A stretch of DNA of 58,117 nt, taken from assembly GCF_001436755.1 (NCBI RefSeq), contig NZ_AYZD01000028.1, positions 1 through 58,117 on the forward strand, read 5' to 3'. This stretch comes from Liquorilactobacillus aquaticus DSM 21051. Lineage in GTDB: Bacteria; Bacillota; Bacilli; Lactobacillales; Lactobacillaceae. A program made the position numbers and the translations under genes. The notes beneath the pieces are model-generated. The model did no database searches, had not been told where the DNA came from, and saw nothing but the letters and a program-made list of their open reading frames with translations. Every line of letters begins with the position of its first letter. Within the stretch, counting starts at the first letter, position 1. Below, piece after piece: positions 17,398 to 26,284 of the stretch.

Positions 17398-17411
17398 TTT
17401 AGTTAACTAAA
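17398..17411. promoter_or_regulatory. 14-bp palindrome upstream of the exporter operon
   Basis: TTTAGTTAACTAAA is a perfect palindrome, extended on the left by another TTTAGT half-site (17391-17396). It resembles MarR-family operators in size and base composition. It lies about 115 bp upstream of the exporter start. Function is inferred. Confidence 0.4.
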
Positions 17412-17780
17412 AAAGTTGTTATAGTGTTCTTGCTTCTCATAAAGTTAGGAAAGACATTATAAAAACAGCCACTGCCTCGTAAAAAGACAATCAGCTGCCC
17501 GTATCCTTGAAACTATCCTTACTCCCCAACAATATCTCTGATAGAGAGTGGAACAAACATTCGGTATACACTCTATCTTATAGAATTTTCTTTATTTATT
17601 CAATTAATATGTCGCTATCTCTTCCCAAAGTTTAACTATGCTTAAACCCTTCAATTAACAATGAATATGTGCACTTTAATAAGAATAAATTATGTTTTTC
17701 AATTTAAAAATAGTAAGTTTATTAGATTAGTTGAAAAAAATAACTCATAATTACCATTTTTAACTAGAAAACATTGTAAT
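17412..17780. other. intergenic region between the exporter and glycerate genes
   Basis: No gene with a convincing ribosome binding site was found on either strand. Around 17475-17530 there is a more G+C-rich patch with short inverted repeats. I looked for a known riboswitch on the minus strand here and saw none. The rest is AT-rich. Confidence 0.4.
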
Positions 17781-17808
17781 TTGGCACACAAAACTCTAGA
17801 ATTATATT
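17781..17808 (+). promoter_or_regulatory. promoter of the glycerate permease/kinase operon
   Basis: -35 TTGGCA (17781-17786), 16-bp spacer, -10 TATATT (17803-17808). A GGAGG ribosome binding site follows at 17841-17845, about 10 nt before the ATG of the permease. Confidence 0.65.
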
Positions 17809-17855
17809 CATGTGCTTTATAATTTTTTCACAATTAAAAAGGAGGAATATTTTTT

Positions 17856-19163
17856 ATGGATTCATCATTGGTTATCTCGTGGTGGGCGGCTTTAGCTGGT
17901 TTAGCGATTGCTATTATATTAATACTTAGAAGACTTAACCCCGTCTACTCACTTATCTTGGGAGCTATTGTCGGCTCATTGCTAGGGGGAGCAAACCTTG
18001 TTCAGACATTAGATATTTTGATAAAAGGCTCGCAAAGTGTTATGGGTACAGTTCTTCGTGTTTTGGCAGCAGGGATGCTTGCAGGCGTTATGATGGAATC
18101 AGGTGCTGCAGACACTTTAGCCAGAACAATTGTTACCAAACTTGGCGACCGCTTTGCTATTTTATCACTTGCTTTAGCAACGATGGTGATTACCGCTGTC
18201 GGGGTTTTTATACCCGTTGCAGTTTTGATTGTTGCTCCGATTGCACTTGAGGTTGGTAAAAAAATGCATATTTCAAAGCTGGCATTGTTAGTTGCATTGT
18301 CAGGCGGCGGCAAAGCAGGGAATATCATTTCTCCAAATCCCAATACGATTGCAGCTGCAAAGGGGTTTAATCTGGAACTAAGTCAAGTCATGATCGCTGA
18401 TTTCATCCCTGCTCTATTTGCCTTACTCGTAACAGTTCTCATAGCTAGCTTACTTAAGCGCAAGGGTTCTGCCATTCTTGATTCTGACTTAGAAAATCTA
18501 ACTACTGGTACTACTGTGAAAAAATTTCCTTCTTTAAAATCATCTCTAGTAACACCTGTCCTTGCAATTGTGCTCCTGCTTCTAAATCCGATAGGATCTA
18601 TTTTTCATATTGCATTTTTGACTAAGTTGAATCTTGACGCAATGTATGTCCTACCGATTGCAGCAATTACTGGGGCTCTGGCAATGGGTCATGGAAAACA
18701 AATTAAAAACTATGCTAAGTCTGGTATTGATCGCATGACAGATGTTGTTTTGATTTTAATAGGAGCGGGGACAATTGGTGCTACAATCACGTCTTCGAAC
18801 CTTCCAGCTAAAATCATCGACCTTATTAACATGGGACATGTTTCCGGAGTTTTGCTGGCACCCATATCTGGTATCCTAATGGCAGCAGCATCTGCTTCAA
18901 CTTCAACCGGAGTTATCCTCGCAACCGGCTCTTTCTCAAAAGCCATCCTCGGTTTTGGTGTGACTCCTTTGGCAGCAGCTACCATGATTCACACCGGTGG
19001 CATTGTTATTGATCAATTACCTCATGGCAATTATTTTCATGTTACTGCAAATGCAATGCATATGAATATTAAAGAACGTTCACGTGCTATATTATACGAG
19101 GCAATTGTTGGGGCAACAGCTATGGTTGTTGCAACTATTATGTATGGTTTCTTAAAACTATGA
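17856..19163 (+). CDS. GntP-family permease, probable glycerate (or sugar acid) importer
   Basis: Membrane permease of 435 residues with about 12 hydrophobic segments, related to the gluconate:H+ symporter (GntP) family. Typical GntP features are the Gly-rich SGGGKAGNIISPNPNT segment and the C-terminal HTGGIVIDQLPHGNYFH stretch. It is followed after 28 bp by a glycerate kinase under one promoter, which makes D-glycerate the most likely substrate. That assignment is from context. Gluconate or another hydroxy acid remains possible. The ATG has GGAGG upstream. Confidence 0.88.
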   Translation: MDSSLVISWWAALAGLAIAIILILRRLNPVYSLILGAIVGSLLGGANLVQTLDILIKGSQSVMGTVLRVLAAGMLAGVMMESGAADTLARTIVTKLGDRFAILSLALATMVITAVGVFIPVAVLIVAPIALEVGKKMHISKLALLVALSGGGKAGNIISPNPNTIAAAKGFNLELSQVMIADFIPALFALLVTVLIASLLKRKGSAILDSDLENLTTGTTVKKFPSLKSSLVTPVLAIVLLLLNPIGSIFHIAFLTKLNLDAMYVLPIAAITGALAMGHGKQIKNYAKSGIDRMTDVVLILIGAGTIGATITSSNLPAKIIDLINMGHVSGVLLAPISGILMAAASASTSTGVILATGSFSKAILGFGVTPLAAATMIHTGGIVIDQLPHGNYFHVTANAMHMNIKERSRAILYEAIVGATAMVVATIMYGFLKL

Positions 19164-19191
19164 TCATATCAAAAATATTGGAGGTTTAACT

Positions 19192-20343
19192 ATGAAATTT
19201 GTAATTGCACCTGACTCATTTAAAGGCAGCATGACCGCAAAAGAGGTCGCAGACTCAATTGCCAGCGGAATTAAAAAGGTCTTTCCATCAGCGGAGTACG
19301 AGCTGGTTCCTATGGCAGACGGTGGCGAAGGTACTGTCCAATCATTAGTCGATGCAACTGATGGCAAACTTTTAAAAAAAGAAGTTATCGGACCGCTTGG
19401 AAATAAAGTTATAGCCACATATGGTCTTCTCGGCAATAAAAAGACTGCTGTGCTTGAAATGGCACAAGCTAGCGGAATCGGGTATATTGATTCTAAAACT
19501 CAAAATCCATTAAAGGCGACAACTTATGGAACGGGTGAACTTATTATTGATGCTTTAGATCATGGAGTGTCAAAAATAATTCTAGGTATTGGTGGAAGTG
19601 CTACAAACGACGGAGGAGCTGGGATGGCACAGGCTATCGGAATCAAACTCCTTGATATTAATGGGCATCAGCTTTCTTTTGGAGGCGGTGAACTTGATAA
19701 ATTGTATCATATCGACCTTCGTCAGTTAGATAAACGTCTAGCCGACACAGAAATTTTAATTGCATCTGATGTGGTTAATCCCCTAATCGGCCCAAATGGA
19801 GCTTCTGTTGTTTTTGGACCGCAAAAAGGCGCAACACCTGAAATGGTTAAAAAATTAGATTTAAATCTGCAGCACTACGCTATTGTTATAAAAAAAGAAC
19901 TTGGGAAGGACTTGGCCGAATTTCCAGGTGCTGGTGCAGCTGGTGGACTTGGTGCTGGTTTGCTTGCCTTCACTAACGCCAAAATGTCCAGAGGGATCGA
20001 CATTGTCGTTGAATACAGCCGATTGAGAGAAAAGTCTCAAAATGCTGACTTTGTTTTTACTGGTGAAGGTGGAATTGACTTCCAAACTAAGTTTGGGAAA
20101 ACCCCCTATGGAGTCGCCCTTGCAACTAAAAAGGTTTCTCCAAATGCTCCAGTAATCGTACTTGCTGGAAATGTTGGCAAAGATATTGATACTTTGTATC
20201 AGAAAGAAGCGATTGATGCAATTTTCGCTACTGTTACTGGCGCCAAAAGCTTAAAACAAGCATTTGCTGACGGCAGTAAAGACGTCGCTCAAACTTCTGA
20301 AAATATTGCACGTCTAATTGCAGCAATGCCTAAAATTAACTAA
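19192..20343 (+). CDS. glycerate kinase (GarK/GlxK family)
   Basis: Cytosolic kinase of 383 residues that phosphorylates D-glycerate with ATP, feeding lower glycolysis. Family signatures are APDSFKGSMTAKEVA at the N terminus, MADGGEGT near residue 42, GIGGSATNDGGAGMAQAIG near 128 and FTGEGGIDFQTKFGKTP near 285. Family members make either 2- or 3-phosphoglycerate, and sequence inspection does not settle which. The start has GGAGG at a good distance. It is the second gene of the permease operon and is closed by a strong terminator. Confidence 0.93.
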   Translation: MKFVIAPDSFKGSMTAKEVADSIASGIKKVFPSAEYELVPMADGGEGTVQSLVDATDGKLLKKEVIGPLGNKVIATYGLLGNKKTAVLEMAQASGIGYIDSKTQNPLKATTYGTGELIIDALDHGVSKIILGIGGSATNDGGAGMAQAIGIKLLDINGHQLSFGGGELDKLYHIDLRQLDKRLADTEILIASDVVNPLIGPNGASVVFGPQKGATPEMVKKLDLNLQHYAIVIKKELGKDLAEFPGAGAAGGLGAGLLAFTNAKMSRGIDIVVEYSRLREKSQNADFVFTGEGGIDFQTKFGKTPYGVALATKKVSPNAPVIVLAGNVGKDIDTLYQKEAIDAIFATVTGAKSLKQAFADGSKDVAQTSENIARLIAAMPKIN

Positions 20344-20393
20344 TCCAGAATTCTCCACATAACCCTTCTATTTTTACACCAAAGTAATAATAA

Positions 20394-20446
20394 ACGGGGC
20401 CCCTAGTTAGCCTGAGATACATGTTCAGGCTAACTAGGGGCCCCGT
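20394..20446. terminator. terminator after glycerate kinase, 22-bp stem
   Basis: Arms 20394-20415 and 20425-20446 (ACGGGGCCCCTAG... and its complement) pair perfectly around a 9-nt loop. C/T-rich sequence with a short T-run follows on the plus strand. It stands between convergent genes. Confidence 0.85.
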
Positions 20447-20542
20447 CTTTTGTCATTGAAAACGATCTTCTACATTCAATCTCATGTCATCGTAATAGTC
20501 ATTCCAATTAATACTCTGCCCTACTTTTTGGTAATTTAAGCA

Positions 20543-20842
20543 TTATTTACGATATTTGTGCAATTTTTCGTCAGTCGTTAGCAAATGTTTCTTCGGTGCA
20601 TAGCTGAGTTTAATATAATTACTGATCATCTCTGCTCCAGCAGCTACACATGCTTGCTGAATAGCTGGTATCAATGCAATCAACTCGTCTAGATCTCCTT
20701 CGATCGTTGTTTCAAAAGAACCCACTTCATAAGACAGTCCACTAGCATCAATCTCGGCAATTGCTGCATCAACAATTTTTAATAGTTTGGTGGTATCTAT
20801 TTCCTGGGGTAAAACCTGAATTGCCATTGCTGCGTTGCTCAT
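20543..20842 (-). CDS. thiamine-binding-type protein (UPF0045/YqgV-like)
   Basis: A 99-residue cytosolic protein of the UPF0045 (MTH1187/YkoF-like) family, with a ferredoxin-like fold. Conserved features are the AIQVLP start, SYEVGSFETTIEGDLDEL in the middle and SNYIKLSY near the end. Some relatives bind thiamine or hydroxymethylpyrimidine. The role here is unproven, and no TPP riboswitch precedes it. It has its own promoter about 110 bp upstream, and GGAGGAG lies just before the ATG. It sits downstream of the O-acetylhomoserine sulfhydrylase on the same strand. Confidence 0.8.
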   Translation of the reverse strand: MSNAAMAIQVLPQEIDTTKLLKIVDAAIAEIDASGLSYEVGSFETTIEGDLDELIALIPAIQQACVAAGAEMISNYIKLSYAPKKHLLTTDEKLHKYRK

Positions 20843-20949
20843 ATTTTCTCCTCCTAAACATTAATTAAGAAAATCCTAACAGGGCACCTTCTTAATTTCT
20901 AAAACAGATTAAGTTTTTATTGTTAAAGGCCAAGTTACCTTCTACGTCT

Positions 20950-20977
20950 ATTATACAGGCCTAATCACAAGCAGCAA
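20950..20977 (-). promoter_or_regulatory. promoter of the thiamine-binding-type gene
   Basis: Minus strand: -35 TTGCTG (20977-20972), 16-bp spacer, perfect -10 TATAAT (20955-20950). The ~100-nt leader holds an 8-bp inverted repeat (ATTAAGAA/TTCTTAAT) just before the ribosome binding site. It matches no riboswitch that I recognise. Confidence 0.65.
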
Positions 20978-21007
20978 TTTTTAAATTATTTTTTCTCAAT
21001 TACAAGT

Positions 21008-22285
21008 TTAAACTTGTTCCAATGCTTGTTCTAGATCAGCAATTAAATCATCCGCATTTTCGATTCCAACAGAGATCCTGATCAAATCAGGTGTGATTCC
21101 AGTTTCTTTCAACTCTTCTTCATTTAATTGTGCATGTGTCGTTGACGCAGGATGGATAATCAATGATTTTGCGTCACCAACATTCGCCAACAGAGAAAAT
21201 AGTTTTAAATGTTCAATTAGGCTTTTGCCTGCTGTCTCACCCCCAACCAGGCCTAACGTGAAAATGGAACCAACACCATTTGGAAAATCGCGTTCGGCTA
21301 ACTTATGATATGGGTTTTCTTCCAATTCTGGATATTTTATCCACGCAACTTTAGGATGATCATTCAGAAAAGCAATAATTTTTCTTGTATTAGAAACATG
21401 CCGTTCCACACGTAAGGAAAGACTCTCAAGGCCCTGAAGCAATAAGAATGAATTAAACGGGCTAATAGCAGCGCCTGTATCACGAAGACTCTCAGCACGT
21501 ACCTTCGTCGTGAAAGCCCCACCCTCGAGTTCTGCAAAAACCAGTCCGTTGTATTGATCATTTGGAGTGGTAAAGCTTGGGTAACGCCCACTTTTTTTAT
21601 AGTCAAATTTTCCATTCTCGACAATTATGCCACCCATTGCAGTTCCATGCCCGCCAATAAACTTCGTAGCAGATTCAATCACAATGTCAGCGCCGTGTTC
21701 AAGCGGCCGATATAAGTAGGGTGAGGCAAAAGTATTATCCACAAGGACAAGCAAACCGTTCTCGTGCGCTATCTTAGCAATCGCTTCTACATCCGCTAAG
21801 TTAATATCTGGATTGCCAATTGTTTCTAAATAAATTGCCTTTGTATGTTGATTTATCGCATTCGCAAAATTAGCTGGATCATCGGAATGAACAAAGTGCG
21901 TTTTTATCCCTAATTTAGGTAAAGTAACATTGAACAGATTATAAGTACCGCCATATAGTGTGCTGGCAGCAACTATTTCATCTCCTTGTCCAGCAATATT
22001 AGTAATCGCTGCAGTAACAGCGGCTGCGCCTGTCGCAAGTGTCACTCCGCTTGTTCCATGTTCCAATGCCGCAACACGTGCATCAACAACTGCAGTTGTC
22101 GGATTAGTCAGTCGGCTATAAATGTTCCCAGGTTCCTTAAGACTGAACCGATCTGCCGCCTGCTTCGCATCTTTAAAAACATATGATGTCGTTTGATAGA
22201 TCGGTACAGCTCTTGCACCCGTTTCGTCAACAGTTTGTCCCGCGTGCACCTGTAATGTTTCAAAACCTAGTTCTGCTTTACTCAT
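21008..22285 (-). CDS. metY: O-acetylhomoserine sulfhydrylase / aminocarboxypropyltransferase
   Basis: PLP enzyme of 425 residues in the Cys/Met metabolism fold-type I family. It makes homocysteine (or methionine) from O-acetylhomoserine and sulfide or thiols. The PLP lysine is in [16 protein letters not shown] near residue 208. The N-terminal [20 protein letters not shown] and the PLP-phosphate [10 protein letters not shown] region fit MetY rather than cystathionine gamma-synthase, as does the length. The Met-type T-box upstream supports a role in methionine supply. The ATG has a GGGGGAA ribosome binding site. It appears monocistronic, since the next gene has its own promoter. Confidence 0.92.
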   Translation of the reverse strand: MSKAELGFETLQVHAGQTVDETGARAVPIYQTTSYVFKDAKQAADRFSLKEPGNIYSRLTNPTTAVVDARVAALEHGTSGVTLATGAAAVTAAITNIAGQGDEIVAASTLYGGTYNLFNVTLPKLGIKTHFVHSDDPANFANAINQHTKAIYLETIGNPDINLADVEAIAKIAHENGLLVLVDNTFASPYLYRPLEHGADIVIESATKFIGGHGTAMGGIIVENGKFDYKKSGRYPSFTTPNDQYNGLVFAELEGGAFTTKVRAESLRDTGAAISPFNSFLLLQGLESLSLRVERHVSNTRKIIAFLNDHPKVAWIKYPELEENPYHKLAERDFPNGVGSIFTLGLVGGETAGKSLIEHLKLFSLLANVGDAKSLIIHPASTTHAQLNEEELKETGITPDLIRISVGIENADDLIADLEQALEQV

Positions 22286-22348
22286 ATGAAATTCCCCCTT
22301 AATTAATTAACAAACTAGTATCAACAACAATACTAGAATTGATGAAAC

Positions 22349-22621
22349 AAAAAAATCCCTGCAATATTATTCAATATTGCAGGGACGTCATAACGCGGTA
22401 CCACCCAACTTCACCAAGCCATTGCTGATCTCGGTCTCAACGACACAAATAATGTCTGGGACTATATCGTGTCCTGACGAATCTTTGGCTTACACCGCTG
22501 ATTATGACTCCGAGTTCATCTTCAACATATTCCATTCGCTCATTTTCACCAACCAGAGCTCTCTTTCCACAACAGAAATCCGCCTACTTTTCTCATCAAC
22601 ATCTAATTTACTATTTATCGT
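22349..22621 (-). promoter_or_regulatory. T-box riboswitch (probable Met) of metY
   Basis: Minus strand: T-box GGTGGTACCGCG at 22405-22394, followed by a terminator (arms 22385-22373 and 22368-22356) with a U-tract. Upstream Stem I elements AGAG and GGTTGGTGAAAA are visible. An ATG triplet at 22519-22517 lies in the GAAGATGAACTC context expected of the specifier loop, giving Met. It fits the downstream sulfhydrylase. Confidence 0.88.
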
Positions 22622-22650
22622 ATCCTAACATTTCTTTTTTGAAGTGTCAA
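22622..22650 (-). promoter_or_regulatory. promoter of the metY T-box transcript
   Basis: Minus strand: perfect -35 TTGACA (22650-22645), 17-bp spacer, -10 TAGGAT (22627-22622). Confidence 0.75.
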
Positions 22651-22790
22651 TTAGTTTTTTTATTTAGCACCTAATTCTAACGAAAATTATCCTCCCGTTA
22701 TCAACTTGAATCGTTTATTCCTAGAATAAAATGCCAACGTTTGCTAAAATTAAGGGTAGACCCACTAATTAATATTAATAAAGGGAGTTA

Positions 22791-23633
22791 TTGATGAAAA
22801 AGAAACTAATTCACAAATCATATATTCGTACCTTAATTCTTATAATTGCCTTAGAAATCATTGTGATTTCAATCAATTTTTTTTATGCACCCATTAATAT
22901 TGCTGCAGGCGGTGCAACTGGGATTGCTATTTTACTTGATGCTGCCTTTGGTTTCAACCGAGCTTTATCCGTTCTAATTATTAATGTTATCATGATTGTT
23001 TTCGCAGCAATTTTTCTTGATAAACAGGTCGTTCGCAACATAACACTTGGAAGCTTCCTCTTGCCTATCTTAATGTATATTACTCCCAGTTTCAAAATTG
23101 TTTCTGATTCTTTACTGGCTGTTATCATTGGAGGAGCAACTTTTGCGGTTGGAATCGCGACTCTATATCGCATTGGGGCTTCAAGCGGTGGGACAACTGT
23201 TCCCCCGATGATCTTAAAAAAGCACTTTCATATCAATGCCCCATTATCGCTTTTAGCTATTGATCTGCTTGTAACCTTCTTTAATGTTTTCGTTGCGGGG
23301 CTTAATGCATTTTTCCTAGCGGCATTCTCCTTGGTGATTACGTCATTTATTATGCGTTATATCGAAGCTGGACTCGATCATAAATATCAGCTTCATATTA
23401 TGAGCCAAACAAAATTAGAGGAAATTCAAGAAATGATTCTAAAAGAGGACCACAGTCTAACTGTTTTTGATGTTCATGGTGGTTATAGTGCCAACCAAAA
23501 AGCAATCTTAATGGTCGTTGTCGATGATCAAAGCTATGGAACACTCGTCAGAAGGATCCACCTTATTGATCCTGAAGCTTTTATAATCACTTCAAATGTT
23601 GCCAACGTTCATGGCGGCCGATTTGGCATTTGA
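22791..23633 (+). CDS. YitT-family membrane protein (DUF161/DUF2179)
   Basis: A 280-residue integral membrane protein with about five or six hydrophobic segments up to residue ~195. A cytosolic DUF2179 domain follows, with FDVHGGYSANQKAILMVV and ending VHGGRFGI. The glycine-rich membrane signature GAATGIAILLDAAFG-like stretch and IGASSGGTTVPP are typical. Molecular function is not established for the family. GGGAG precedes the start. The frame has two adjacent possible ATG codons (22791 and 22794). It is a single gene, convergent with the HAD phosphatase. Confidence 0.88.
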   Translation: MMKKKLIHKSYIRTLILIIALEIIVISINFFYAPINIAAGGATGIAILLDAAFGFNRALSVLIINVIMIVFAAIFLDKQVVRNITLGSFLLPILMYITPSFKIVSDSLLAVIIGGATFAVGIATLYRIGASSGGTTVPPMILKKHFHINAPLSLLAIDLLVTFFNVFVAGLNAFFLAAFSLVITSFIMRYIEAGLDHKYQLHIMSQTKLEEIQEMILKEDHSLTVFDVHGGYSANQKAILMVVVDDQSYGTLVRRIHLIDPEAFIITSNVANVHGGRFGI

Positions 23634-23671
23634 TCTTTATCAGAATTATAACCAAATATATTTTACAATAC

Positions 23672-24496
23672 TCATAAGACGTGATCTATCAGTGCTTTGG
23701 CAGCTCCATCATTATTGTTACTAGTCGTTACAAATGTTGCGGCTTTTTTTACTTCTTCAGGAGCATTTCCCATCGCTACACCTACACCTGCCAACTTCAA
23801 CATTGGAATATCATTGAATTGATCACCGATAGTTAAAATTTCCTTTGTACTTATTCGATAGTATCCCGCTAACTCTTTAACAGCAGTCTCCTTTGAGACA
23901 TTAGCAGCAACTATCTCTAAATAGTTTTCCTTTGACAAATAAAATGTTACTCCTTCAAGTTGCAGTATCTTCAAGTAAGCAACTAATTCTTGAATTTCAT
24001 CTTTTTCTCCTATCAAAAGAAGTTTATGAACTTCGATTGTCTCATCTTTGGATAAACTGTCAAAATGGACTTTAGTTGGCATCAACTTAGTGATACTGCT
24101 CTCAATCTTTATCCAAATATCATCCTTTTCAACAAACCAATTGTTTTTTGCATAAATGTTTATCGAAATCTCAGTAAATTTTTTTTTAACTGTCTCAACT
24201 ATTCTGATAACAGCCTCCTTTTTCATAGGATGGCTTTTAAGTGATTGCAATTCATTCTGTTCGTGCATTTTCAAAATATAGGCTCCATTATAACTTACAA
24301 GTGGATTAGACTGTATTGCTAGTTTTTTAGCAATAGGATACATACCTTGCGGAGCACGTGCGGATGCTAAAACAACCGGTATATTGTTAGCACTGACCCG
24401 TTTTACCGCCTTTTTTAATTCACCGGTTATGTTATGCTTCGCGTTTAAAAGTGTCCCATCAATATCGCTTATCACTAATTTCACACTGTTTCCCAT
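23672..24496 (-). CDS. Cof-type HAD-IIB family phosphatase
   Basis: A 274-residue cytosolic phosphatase of the HAD superfamily, subfamily IIB. The nucleophile motif I is ISDIDGTLLNAKH at the N terminus, motif II VLASAR near 45, the type IIB cap spans the middle, and motif IV is IGDQFNDIPML with the VGVAMGNA signature after it. Substrates are probably sugar or cofactor phosphates and cannot be told from sequence. The ATG at 24496 is preferred because GGGGGG lies about 9 nt upstream and the product then starts just before motif I. A start at 24517 would add seven residues. Confidence 0.9.
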   Translation of the reverse strand: MGNSVKLVISDIDGTLLNAKHNITGELKKAVKRVSANNIPVVLASARAPQGMYPIAKKLAIQSNPLVSYNGAYILKMHEQNELQSLKSHPMKKEAVIRIVETVKKKFTEISINIYAKNNWFVEKDDIWIKIESSITKLMPTKVHFDSLSKDETIEVHKLLLIGEKDEIQELVAYLKILQLEGVTFYLSKENYLEIVAANVSKETAVKELAGYYRISTKEILTIGDQFNDIPMLKLAGVGVAMGNAPEEVKKAATFVTTSNNNDGAAKALIDHVL

Positions 24497-24530
24497 AAAC
24501 AATCCCCCCAATACCATTCAATTTACTATA

Positions 24531-24573
24531 AAAAAAACTGAGAGTAATTTTTACTACACCCAATTACGCTCAG
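24531..24573 (-). terminator. terminator of the mannose-family PTS operon
   Basis: On the minus strand the arms CTGAGCGTAATT and AATTACTCTCAG (one mismatch) are followed by seven or more U residues, about 25 bp after the IID stop. Confidence 0.85.
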
Positions 24574-24595
24574 CTTTATAATAATCGACTCTAGC

Positions 24596-25426
24596 TTAAC
24601 CTAAAAATCCTAGCCATTTTCCTAAAATACCTAATCCGAAGATTGCAAAAATTATTAAAAGAGGATTGACTCCCTTCTTCAACAGCCATGAAACAAAGAG
24701 CGTCAGTATTAAGGCAAGCATACCAGGCATAACTGAATCTAAAATGTCTTGAACTGTTTGTGTCTTCCCATTAATTTTGGTGGCTACAATAGGAATATTA
24801 ATCGTTGTCCATTTTGAAACCAATGCTCCCATAACAAAAAGACCAACAATCGAGGCACCTTCCGTTAATTTCTTGATACGGCCCCCAGCCATATCCTGGA
24901 TAATCTCACTACCTTTAGTATAACCATATCGCAGGAAATACCACTTACATGTAAGTCGGATTGCATTGATTAATACAAAAAACAGAAGAGGTCCGATAAT
25001 ACTGCCTGTCATCGCAATCCCTGCTCCTAAAGCTGCAAGCACTGGACGAGATGTCCCCCAGAATAAAGGATCGCCGACCCCAGCCAAAGGGCCCATCAAT
25101 CCGATCTTCATAGCCGCAATTGCTGTTTCATCTACCTTGCCGGTATTTGCCTTTTCTTCTTCCATGGCGGCCGTTACCCCAAAAATAGGAGCTGTTAACC
25201 ATGGGTGAGTGTTAAACCATTCCATGTGCCGTGCAAGAGCTTCATTACGCTCTTTACCTGGTTTATATAACCTTTTGATTGCTGGGATCATTACAAAACA
25301 AAATCCCATATTTTGTGCACGTTCGAAGTTAAAAGAACCTAACAGAAACAATGAACGAAAAAACATACTATTGAGGTCCTTATTGGTCAGTGCAACTTTA
25401 TTTTTTCCAGTTTGTGTTGTTTGCAT
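24596..25426 (-). CDS. PTS mannose/fructose/sorbose-family IID component
   Basis: Membrane subunit of 276 residues that forms the sugar channel with IIC. Conserved IID features: FLLGSFNFERAQNMGFCF near residue 32, MIPAIKRLY, EWFNTHPWLTAPIFG and the PLAGVGDPLFWGT motif near 130. The C terminus is hydrophobic. It is the last gene of the IIA-IIB-IIC-IID operon, 12 bp after IIC. This class also includes the Man-PTS used as receptor by class IIa bacteriocins in lactic acid bacteria. Whether this one serves so is unknown. The ribosome binding site is AGGAGG. Confidence 0.95.
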   Translation of the reverse strand: MQTTQTGKNKVALTNKDLNSMFFRSLFLLGSFNFERAQNMGFCFVMIPAIKRLYKPGKERNEALARHMEWFNTHPWLTAPIFGVTAAMEEEKANTGKVDETAIAAMKIGLMGPLAGVGDPLFWGTSRPVLAALGAGIAMTGSIIGPLLFFVLINAIRLTCKWYFLRYGYTKGSEIIQDMAGGRIKKLTEGASIVGLFVMGALVSKWTTINIPIVATKINGKTQTVQDILDSVMPGMLALILTLFVSWLLKKGVNPLLIIFAIFGLGILGKWLGFLG

Positions 25427-25438
25427 TTTAAAATCCTC

Positions 25439-26263
25439 CTAATCATCCAAATCGTCATCTAGATCATCATCAGCAGAGTTATTGCTTTGCCGATTAGATC
25501 CTGCACTGGCAACGGCAGCTTGAGAACCATTGTTTTTGCCGCTATATTCAAGTTGGAGATATAATAATGCGAGAATCAAGCCTAGACCCCCAAAACCTAC
25601 CAAGTTAAATTTGGTAAATGCAGCGAATAAGAATCCTAGATAGAAGAATGGCTTCAATTCAGGGACATCCATCATGTTAATTACCATTGCGTATCCAACT
25701 ACAACAATTATTCCTCCGCCTATCTGCAGTCCGCCGGTAATGACAGTCGGAATTGATTTAAGAACTCCTTCAACTGCCGACGTGCTAAGTGCCAAAACAA
25801 TCCCCGTCGGTATCATAACGCGCAACGCCTGCAATCCTAGAGCGATAACATGCATCCACTCAATGGCACGATAATTTCCTTTTTGAGCATAGTCATCACC
25901 TTTATGAACAAAGAAAACTACAATTGTTCTTACAAAAATCGTCAATGCTTGTCCAGCTGCTGCCAGTGGAACAGCAATCGCAATTCCTTCACCAATACTT
26001 GTATGTGTGTTAATTACCAACAAAGTTGAAATAACAGATGCTAAGGCTGTATCAGGTGCCATTGCCAATCCAACATTCATCCAACCCAAAGCCATCATTT
26101 CAAGTGTTCCGCCCAAAATAATACCTGTTTTCACATCTCCTAGAATAAGTCCGATTAATGTACAAGCAACTAGGGGACGATGAGTCTGGGCTTCATCAAG
26201 AACAGAACCCATTCCAGCAATCCCAGCGACAAGTAATATTAAAATAATCTGTATGATATTCAC
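25439..26263 (-). CDS. PTS mannose/fructose/sorbose-family IIC component
   Basis: Membrane subunit of 274 residues. The N-terminal part has AGMGSVLDEAQTHRPLVACTL-type sequence typical of the mannose class, and GGTLEMMALGWMNVG near residue 52. After the last helix there is a Ser/Asn-rich tail that ends in the acidic repeat DDDLDDDLDD, which most family members I know lack. It is 21 bp after IIB and 12 bp before IID. The substrate is a hexose such as mannose, fructose or glucose, with the choice unresolved. Confidence 0.94.
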   Translation of the reverse strand: MNIIQIILILLVAGIAGMGSVLDEAQTHRPLVACTLIGLILGDVKTGIILGGTLEMMALGWMNVGLAMAPDTALASVISTLLVINTHTSIGEGIAIAVPLAAAGQALTIFVRTIVVFFVHKGDDYAQKGNYRAIEWMHVIALGLQALRVMIPTGIVLALSTSAVEGVLKSIPTVITGGLQIGGGIIVVVGYAMVINMMDVPELKPFFYLGFLFAAFTKFNLVGFGGLGLILALLYLQLEYSGKNNGSQAAVASAGSNRQSNNSADDDLDDDLDD

Positions 26264-26284
26264 AACAATTCCTCCTTTGGAAAA

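Noticed and set aside
17460-17540. A yybP-ykoY-type manganese riboswitch on the minus strand (GGGGAGTAAGG)
   Set aside because: Only the GGGGAGTA string matches. The paired second loop and a terminator switch are missing, and the downstream gene is a drug exporter far away.
20843-20950. A TPP riboswitch in the leader of the thiamine-binding-type gene
   Set aside because: The conserved CTGAGA and ACCTGATCTGG elements are absent. Only a short inverted repeat is present.
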